Shown here piece after piece: positions 5,886-10,483 of a DNA stretch of 10,483 nt; position 1 is the first letter of the stretch; each line of letters starts with the position of its first letter. The DNA comes from Bacilli bacterium (GTDB lineage: Bacteria; Bacillota_I; Bacilli_A; RF39; UBA660). The stretch spans positions 1 through 10,483 of the forward strand of contig CAAHEM010000092.1 of the NCBI GenBank assembly GCA_900772435.1, written 5' to 3'. The notes beneath the pieces are model-generated. The model was not told where the DNA came from. It was given only the letters and a program-made list of their open reading frames with translations, and ran no database searches. A program made the position numbers and the translations under genes.

Positions 5886-6486
5886 CTTTGCATATATCTT
5901 TTAATTTGCAAGACTCACAATTAGGATTTTTACTTTTGCAATGATATCTTCCAAAAAGTACTAGTTGTGAGTTTATTCTATTCCAATCTTTTTCGTCAAA
6001 GTACTTTTTAAGTTTCATTTCTGTTTTTAATACATCATCTTTACTATTTGTTATGCCTAATCTTTTAGAGACTCTATATACATGAGTATCTACTGCGAAA
6101 GATGGTATATTAAATAATTCTCCAAGTACAACACTTGCTGTCTTTCTACCTACTCCTTTTAATGATTCTAAGTATTCTCTATTATCTGGTACATAACCAA
6201 TTTTTGATATTTCATCTACTATATATTTAAAGTTTGAAGCCTTTGTTTTATGAAAACCTAAACTTTTTATATAATTATCTATTTCTTGTACTGATAAAGT
6301 TTTTAGTTTATCTAATGAGTCATATTTCTTATATAATTCTTTTGTTGCTTTGTTTACACTTTTATCAGTTGTTTGTGCTGATAACATTACTGATAGTAAT
6401 AATTCATAATCTTTAGTATATTCAAGTTCACATTTTGGATTTATAAATAGTTCATCTAAATAATTTATTATTTTTTCTTTATTCAT
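5866..6486 (-). CDS. nth: Endonuclease III (DNA glycosylase/AP lyase)
   Basis: Removes oxidised pyrimidines from DNA and nicks the abasic site, starting base excision repair. The 206-residue product has the usual family length. It shows LLLSVMLSAQTTD near the N-terminus, the helix-hairpin-helix LKGVGRKTA with catalytic Lys115, the catalytic Asp133 in AVDTHV, and the 4Fe-4S ligands Cys183, 190, 193 and 199 spaced C-x6-C-x2-C-x5-C. All key residues are present. I prefer the ATG at 6486 (MNKEKI): it overlaps the dnaD stop by 8 bp, and a start at 6492 adding Met-Ile would leave almost no room for the weak ribosome binding site. The last codons lie inside the terminator hairpin shared with ponA. 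It is the last gene of the cca-dnaD-nth operon; dnaD-nth adjacency is typical of Firmicutes. Confidence 0.95.
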   Translation of the reverse strand: MNKEKIINYLDELFINPKCELEYTKDYELLLSVMLSAQTTDKSVNKATKELYKKYDSLDKLKTLSVQEIDNYIKSLGFHKTKASNFKYIVDEISKIGYVPDNREYLESLKGVGRKTASVVLGELFNIPSFAVDTHVYRVSKRLGITNSKDDVLKTEMKLKKYFDEKDWNRINSQLVLFGRYHCKSKNPNCESCKLKDICKEKIPNK

Positions 6487-7075
6487 TATCATCTAACCAA
6501 TCATAATCAAATAATTCATTATTTGTTTTTTCTTCTTTTATTTGTTTTTTAACACCATTTTTAGACCATTCATAAACTATTTTATCAATATACTTAAAGT
6601 TCCTTACGTTATTTAGAATTGCTTCTTTTAAAGCTCCTTTTATTGTAGTTTCTGGTATTCCATTTTCTATCCATTTATTTATTATTTCATATTCAAATGA
6701 TGAGAGAGTTCTTCCTAATTCTTTCTCAAATAGTGCATAAATATCACTACTTGGTTCTTCTGTCTTTTTATTAAGCGCTAATCTATCATATAAAGGATCT
6801 AAACTTATTTTTTCAATTACTTCTCCATTTTTGTTAGATACTATCATTTCTATATATTTTTTATTTATTAAACTAGTGAATGTGTTAAATGCTTTTTCTT
6901 CAGTAAATCCAAGTTTATCTTGAATATCTTTAGTATCTAAGTATGAAGAAACATTGATGAAATATAATACAAGCAAAAACTCATCTAATGTTATGTCTAT
7001 ATTACTTATACATTTAATAACATTAGAATTTATTATAAAATCTTTACTTGTAAATATATTTCTTAAATCACTCAT
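6479..7075 (-). CDS. dnaD: DNA replication initiation/restart protein DnaD
   Basis: DnaD helps load the replicative helicase during initiation at oriC and during PriA-dependent restart in Firmicutes. The 198-residue product has a winged-helix-like N-terminal half (about 20-100, with ITLDEFLLVLYF and LGFTEEKAFNTFTSL). The C-terminal half (about 110-175) is a DnaB_2-type domain with LFEKELGRTLSSFEYEII and the diagnostic YxxxIxxxW motif (Tyr162, Ile166, Trp170). An acidic tail ends in DYDWLDDNE. Length and domain order fit B. subtilis DnaD. The ATG overlaps the cca stop by 8 bp and has AAAGGA (7084-7089) 8 nt upstream, inside cca, which supports translational coupling. The nth start overlaps its own 3' end in the same way. 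Confidence 0.92.
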   Translation of the reverse strand: MSDLRNIFTSKDFIINSNVIKCISNIDITLDEFLLVLYFINVSSYLDTKDIQDKLGFTEEKAFNTFTSLINKKYIEMIVSNKNGEVIEKISLDPLYDRLALNKKTEEPSSDIYALFEKELGRTLSSFEYEIINKWIENGIPETTIKGALKEAILNNVRNFKYIDKIVYEWSKNGVKKQIKEEKTNNELFDYDWLDDNE

Positions 7076-8153
7076 AATATGTTTCCTTTAATATGTCTAT
7101 TATTTTTATATTTTTTATATATTCTTTTATTGCTTTATTATCGTTTGATAACTCTCCAGCCATTATTTTTCTTTCTATATATTTATATACTTTTTTTACG
7201 TATTTTACTTCTACGTATTTAGCTATTTCTTGAGGTGTAATATTCATTTCAATTACACTATGAAGTTTGTTCATTTCTTCAAGTGAATTTATTGATTTAT
7301 CTAAACCTAATATATAGCTTGCATTCTTAGTTATTTTATCATTATATATAACTAGCTCATTAGTGCTTATTGAACCTTTTTTTATTATATTTGAAATGTA
7401 TGCGATAATTGTTTTTTCTTCATTAGAAAAAGGTAGTGTCGTCTCTATTTGAGCCCAAACTCCATATTTATCATATGAATCACGTATTTCATCAAATTTA
7501 ATATTTAGATATTTTCCTAAATCATATTTTTTAACTAAATAAAAGAATTTATCATAATGATTAGATTCAAATATTTTATCTAGTTCTTTTTTTATGTATT
7601 CTTTAGGTATTTGATTTAATACTTTACCATTTTTTTCTAGAAATGATTTGATTTCATCATCTAATTTAAAATCTAAAGTACAAGAGAATCTTATTGCTCT
7701 TATGATTCTAGTTTTATCTTCTAATAATTTTTCATTTGTGTTTCCTACTACTTTGATTGTTTTATTTTCTAAATCTTCCATTGCATTAAGTAAATCAATT
7801 AATTTCCCATCTTGATCTAATGCGAATGTATTAATGGTAAAATCTCTTCTTAATAGATCTGCTTTTAGGTTTTTAGCATATTCTAGTTTTACTGGTTTAT
7901 TTTTTTTATACTCTAATTCTTTTCTATAGGAAGTAATATCATATGAATATTCTCCATCTTTGATATGATAACTAAAGTATTTTTTATTAGCCTTTCCACT
8001 CTCACCAAATATTTTAATTAAATCTTCTACTTTGGCGTTTGTACATATATCTATATCTTTGGAATTATATCCAAGTAAATAATCACGTACATAACCACCT
8101 ACTATGTAACACTCAAAACCCTCTTTTGTTATTTTATCTATTATCTCTTTCAT
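7068..8153 (-). CDS. cca: CCA-adding tRNA nucleotidyltransferase
   Basis: Builds or repairs the 3' CCA end of tRNAs from CTP and ATP without a template. From the ATG at 8153 it has 361 residues. Class II nucleotidyltransferase motifs are clear: YIVGGYVRDYLLG (17-28), the metal-binding DID (33-35), RRDFTIN (102-108) and EDKTRIIRAIRFS (145-157). A helical, lysine-rich C-terminal half follows, of the usual length. The start is debatable. An in-frame TTG at 8189 would add 12 residues, but that codon lies directly after the HU terminator and inside the -35 of a good promoter whose start point would be almost at the ATG. I therefore prefer the ATG, with a nearly leaderless transcript; if HU transcripts read through, the TTG could be used. 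It is the first gene of the cca-dnaD-nth operon. Confidence 0.93.
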   Translation of the reverse strand: MKEIIDKITKEGFECYIVGGYVRDYLLGYNSKDIDICTNAKVEDLIKIFGESGKANKKYFSYHIKDGEYSYDITSYRKELEYKKNKPVKLEYAKNLKADLLRRDFTINTFALDQDGKLIDLLNAMEDLENKTIKVVGNTNEKLLEDKTRIIRAIRFSCTLDFKLDDEIKSFLEKNGKVLNQIPKEYIKKELDKIFESNHYDKFFYLVKKYDLGKYLNIKFDEIRDSYDKYGVWAQIETTLPFSNEEKTIIAYISNIIKKGSISTNELVIYNDKITKNASYILGLDKSINSLEEMNKLHSVIEMNITPQEIAKYVEVKYVKKVYKYIERKIMAGELSNDNKAIKEYIKNIKIIDILKETYYE

Positions 8154-8160
8154 ATATTTT

Positions 8161-8189
8161 ATTTTATCACAATTAATATTTTTTTCCAA
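8161..8189 (-). promoter_or_regulatory. Promoter of the cca-dnaD-nth operon
   Basis: On the minus strand TTGGAA (8184-8189), a 17-nt spacer and TAAAAT (8161-8166) with TG at 8168-8169 form an extended -10 promoter. Transcription would start about 8154-8155, within 1 or 2 nt of the ATG at 8153. It lies immediately downstream of the HU terminator. Confidence 0.55.
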
Positions 8190-8190
8190 T

Positions 8191-8212
8191 AAAAAAAGCC
8201 CTAAGGCTTTTT
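8191..8212 (-). terminator. Terminator of the HU gene
   Basis: On the minus strand AAAAAGCC, loop TTAG, GGCTTTTT (8 bp, 8205-8212 with 8193-8200) runs into further T residues. It begins 1 bp after the HU stop codon and separates HU from cca. Confidence 0.85.
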
Positions 8213-8213
8213 A

Positions 8214-8486
8214 TTAATTTAAAGCTTCTTTTAATTTGCTTCCAGCTTTAAATGATGCTGCAACAGTTGCAGGAATTTTCATTGGTTCTTTAGTTAATGG
8301 ATTGATTCCATCTCTTGCTGCTCTTTGTTTAGCAGTGAAAGTTCCAAATCCTACTAAGGCAACTTTTCCTTCTTTTTTTAGTCCAGTTGTGATTCCTTCA
8401 ATTGTAGCTTCTAATGCTCTTTGTGCATCAGCTTTAGTTAATCCGGCTTTAGCAGCAACGAATTCTACTAATTCAGTTTTACTCAT
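8214..8486 (-). CDS. HU-family DNA-binding protein
   Basis: Small basic nucleoid protein that bends and compacts DNA as a dimer. The 90 residues match HU/HBsu over their whole length. The N-terminal dimer helices read SKTELVEFVAAKAGL and KADAQRALEATIEGI. The core reads VALVGFGTFTAK and the DNA-contacting arm reads RAARDGINPLTKEPMKIPA, with the Pro that intercalates into DNA. The C-terminal helix is FKAGSKLKEALN. The ATG follows GGGAGGT (8495-8501) at 8 nt spacing. It is monocistronic: a strong extended -10 promoter and a 5' hairpin lie upstream and a terminator directly downstream. The high-quality promoter and ribosome binding site fit an abundant protein. The usual symbol would be hup or hbs; IHF is less likely because the sequence is closest to the Gram-positive HU pattern. 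Confidence 0.95.
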   Translation of the reverse strand: MSKTELVEFVAAKAGLTKADAQRALEATIEGITTGLKKEGKVALVGFGTFTAKQRAARDGINPLTKEPMKIPATVAASFKAGSKLKEALN

Positions 8487-8516
8487 CGTAAATTACCTCC
8501 CATTTTTTCTACTTCG

Positions 8517-8543
8517 GCATCGCATATATTTTTCATACGATGC
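8517..8543 (-). promoter_or_regulatory. Hairpin at the 5' end of the HU mRNA
   Basis: In the minus-strand transcript GCAUCGUAU (8543-8535) pairs with AUGCGAUGC (8525-8517). This gives 9 bp with one G-U pair around a 9-nt A-rich loop. The predicted transcript start near 8547 places the hairpin about 4 nt from the 5' end and about 15 nt upstream of the Shine-Dalgarno site. Hairpins at the extreme 5' end can protect mRNAs from decay; that role is inferred. Confidence 0.5.
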
Positions 8544-8553
8544 TTACATATTA

Positions 8554-8581
8554 ATTGTAGCATAACTCATGTAAATTGCAA
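8554..8581 (-). promoter_or_regulatory. Promoter of the HU gene
   Basis: On the minus strand TTGCAA (8576-8581), a 16-nt spacer ending in TGC, and TACAAT (8554-8559) form a strong extended -10 promoter. Confidence 0.7.
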
Positions 8582-8615
8582 GCAAATTGATGCTTTTTTT
8601 ACACAATTATCATAG

Positions 8616-8648
8616 AAAAAGGCTAAAAATCGTGTATTTCTAGCCTTT
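8616..8648 (-). terminator. Terminator of topA
   Basis: On the minus strand AAAGGCTAGAAAT pairs with ATTTTTAGCCTTT (13 bp with one G-U pair) around the loop ACACG, and then runs into T residues. It lies 8 bp after the topA stop and upstream of the HU promoter. Confidence 0.85.
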
Positions 8649-8656
8649 ATATACTT

Positions 8657-10483
8657 TTATTCTTTGTTTTTCTTAATGTACTTACACTTTGGATAGTTAG
8701 AACATGCTATGAATTTACCATATCTTCCTTTTCTTTCAACTAGTTTATTTCCACATTCTGGACATGTTTCATCTAATTCTTTTGGTTCTTCTTGTTTGAT
8801 ATATTTACATTTTGGATAATTTGAACATGCAGTAAATTCACCATATTTGCCTTTTCTAACTACCATTTTGCTTCCACATTCAGGACACGTCTCTCCAGTT
8901 TCAACTGGTTCTTCTTTTTCTTCTTTCTTGATGTATTTACATTCTGGATAGTTAGAACAAGCAGTAAACTTTCCATACTTTCCTTTTCTAATTACTAAAG
9001 AGCTTCCACACTCAGGACAAGTTTCTCCTGTTTCTTCTGGGGCTTCTTTTTCCATTTCTTTAAATGCTTTTTGAAGTAAAGGTTCAAAGTCTTTATAGAA
9101 TTTATCAAGTACTGTGTACCATACTAGTTTTCCATCAGCTATTTCATCTAGTTCAGTTTCCATATTAGCTGTGTAATTTACATTTATGATTGATGAAAAG
9201 AATTCTTGAAGTTTATCTGTTACTATAATACCTATTTCTGTTGGATAGAATTTTTTATCTTTTAAACTTACGTATTTTCTTTCTTCTAAGACACTAATTA
9301 TTTTAGCGTATGTACTTGGTCTTCCAATACCTAGTTTCTCTAATTCTGCAATTAGTTTAGCTTCTGTATATCTAGATTTTGGCTCAGTAAAGTGTTGTAT
9401 TTTATCTACTTTAGATGCAACTATTACTTTAGATTTATAGTTTGCAAAGTCTGGAAGTATTGTATCTTCTGAATCTTCAAAATCTTTATATACTTTTAAG
9501 TATCCATCAAATACTAATACTGATCCATTTGCTCTAAAGATGTAATCATTATTTTCTAAGTCTACACTAGTTGTTTCTACTTTAGCATCAGCCATTAGAG
9601 AACTAAGTGTTCTTATATATATTAAATTATATAATTTGAATTCATCTGGCTTTAAGTATTTTTTTACTGATTCTGGTGTTCTTAAAATACTTGTTGGTCT
9701 AATTGCTTCGTGAGCATCTTGTACATTTTCTGTCTTCTTTGATTTTTTCTTGTATCCTACATATTCTTTGCCATAATTCTTTTCTATATATTTTTCAGTA
9801 TCATTTACAAATAAATCAGATAATCTTATTGAGTCTGTTCTCATATATGAAATCAAACCTACTGTTTCATTTCCTAAAGATATTCCTTCATATAGCTTTT
9901 GAGCAATGCTCATTGTTTTTGATGCTGGATAACCTAGACGAGTTGATGCCATTTGAGTAAGCGTACTTGTTGTAAATGGTAACTTACTTTGTTTATTTTT
10001 TAGTTTTTTATCTACTGAAGCAATATTATAAGCATTTGAAAGTGACGCTATAATATCATCTGCTTCTTTTGAAGATTTTACTTCTATATCTTTTCCTTTA
10101 TATTTTTTTAGTTCGGCTTTGAAATCTTTGAAGTCTGCTTCGATTGTATAATATTCTTCAGGGACAAATGCTTCGATTTCACGTTCTCTATCAACTATTA
10201 GTTTTAATGCTACACTTTGTACTCTACCAGCACTTTTACCATCTGTTTTAGATTGCATTAACTTACTTAATCTAAATCCTATAATTCTATCAAGTATTCT
10301 TCTTGATTCCTGACTATGAACTAGTTCTATATCTATTTTTCTTGGATGTGTGAATGCTTCTTTTATAGCAGGTTCTGTTATTTCATTAAATACTACTCTA
10401 CTATAGTTATCATTTTTTATATCAAGAGCTTCTTTTAAATGCCAACTAATTGCTTCTCCTTCACGGTCTGGGTCGGTTGCTAG
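8657..10483 (-). CDS. topA: DNA topoisomerase I, N-terminus outside the window
   Basis: Type IA topoisomerase that relaxes negative supercoils by nicking one strand and passing the other. The window holds 608 residues plus the stop; the frame stays open to the right edge, so roughly the first 100 residues are missing. The visible part starts in the TOPRIM domain with ATDPDREGEAISWHL (metal-binding acidic triad). It continues with QESRRILDRIIGFRLSKL, SAGRVQSVAL, the catalytic Tyr in YMRTDS (residue 213 of this part) and LGIGRPSTYA. The C-terminus carries three four-cysteine zinc ribbons (about 488-517, 532-561 and 573-602), each CPECG, a basic KGKYG-like turn, then CSNYP and CKYIK. These bind single-stranded DNA and often contact RNA polymerase in the family. 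The internal ATG at 10256-10258 is not the start, because conserved motifs precede it. It is followed by a strong terminator. Confidence 0.97.
   Translation of the reverse strand, partial: LATDPDREGEAISWHLKEALDIKNDNYSRVVFNEITEPAIKEAFTHPRKIDIELVHSQESRRILDRIIGFRLSKLMQSKTDGKSAGRVQSVALKLIVDREREIEAFVPEEYYTIEADFKDFKAELKKYKGKDIEVKSSKEADDIIASLSNAYNIASVDKKLKNKQSKLPFTTSTLTQMASTRLGYPASKTMSIAQKLYEGISLGNETVGLISYMRTDSIRLSDLFVNDTEKYIEKNYGKEYVGYKKKSKKTENVQDAHEAIRPTSILRTPESVKKYLKPDEFKLYNLIYIRTLSSLMADAKVETTSVDLENNDYIFRANGSVLVFDGYLKVYKDFEDSEDTILPDFANYKSKVIVASKVDKIQHFTEPKSRYTEAKLIAELEKLGIGRPSTYAKIISVLEERKYVSLKDKKFYPTEIGIIVTDKLQEFFSSIINVNYTANMETELDEIADGKLVWYTVLDKFYKDFEPLLQKAFKEMEKEAPEETGETCPECGSSLVIRKGKYGKFTACSNYPECKYIKKEEKEEPVETGETCPECGSKMVVRKGKYGEFTACSNYPKCKYIKQEEPKELDETCPECGNKLVERKGRYGKFIACSNYPKCKYIKKNKE
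8672..9025 (-). repeat. Three tandem zinc-ribbon repeats in the 3' end of topA
   Basis: Three direct repeats of roughly 95 nt (about 8929-9025, 8797-8890 and 8672-8770) encode CPECG, KGKYG-like and CSNYP/CKYIK units separated by acidic linkers (KEEKEEP, EEPKELDE). They are ordinary for TopA C-termini but are also a possible site of slippage. Confidence 0.8.

Noticed and set aside
7068..7070. TGA read as tryptophan (mycoplasma code)
   Set aside because: cca ends at this TGA at the expected protein length and in the usual overlap with dnaD, while tryptophans throughout the window use TGG. The standard bacterial code fits.
8672..9025. Periodic repeats as a CRISPR-like array
   Set aside because: The repeats encode the three TopA zinc ribbons in frame and the 'spacers' are the acidic linkers of the same protein.
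9703..9960. Open frame on the plus strand inside topA
   Set aside because: It lies antisense to a conserved part of topA, has no ribosome binding site or recognisable motif, and has the composition expected of a shadow frame. The same applies to the plus-strand frames at 425-732, 832-1113, 2236-2451, 6234-6416 and 8236-8565, and to the minus-strand frame at 3911-4222.

Overview
The window is AT-rich with short intergenic gaps, Shine-Dalgarno sites of the AAGGAGG type and strong U-tailed terminators. The gene set (rpsB, recU, a class A penicillin-binding protein, nth, dnaD, cca, an HU protein, topA) points to a low-GC Firmicutes or Bacilli-related bacterium. It has a peptidoglycan wall, because a complete class A PBP is present. 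TGA appears to be a normal stop (end of cca), and tryptophan is encoded by TGG, so the mycoplasma code is not supported. Assignment to a particular order, for example an uncultured gut Bacilli lineage, would be a guess.

Layout. At 1-72 (minus) lies the 5' end of rpsB, with a foldable leader and its own promoter. At 237-2414 (minus) are two adjacent secreted or membrane proteins that I do not recognise. A 140-residue one and a 561-residue cysteine-rich one end in the same 100-residue module with two membrane helices. After a divergent promoter region carrying a perfect 18-bp palindrome, recU and ponA run on the plus strand (2548-5857). They converge on nth, dnaD and cca (minus, 5866-8153) through a shared bidirectional hairpin that overlaps the ends of both ponA and nth. 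Upstream of cca are an HU gene with its own promoter and terminator, and then topA (minus), which runs off the right edge without its N-terminus.

How the genes fit together. recU-ponA facing dnaD-nth is, from memory, a conserved Firmicutes neighbourhood (B. subtilis has asnS-dnaD-nth-ypoC facing recU-ponA). It joins replication restart (DnaD), recombination (RecU), base excision repair (Nth) and wall synthesis (PBP1). cca, HU and topA are housekeeping genes for tRNA maturation, nucleoid structure and supercoiling. The part that is not ordinary is the secreted pair at 237-2414. Its shared module has a VirB2-pilin-like topology (signal peptide, two helices, short basic loop), but no secretion-system gene is present in the window, so its role is unknown.
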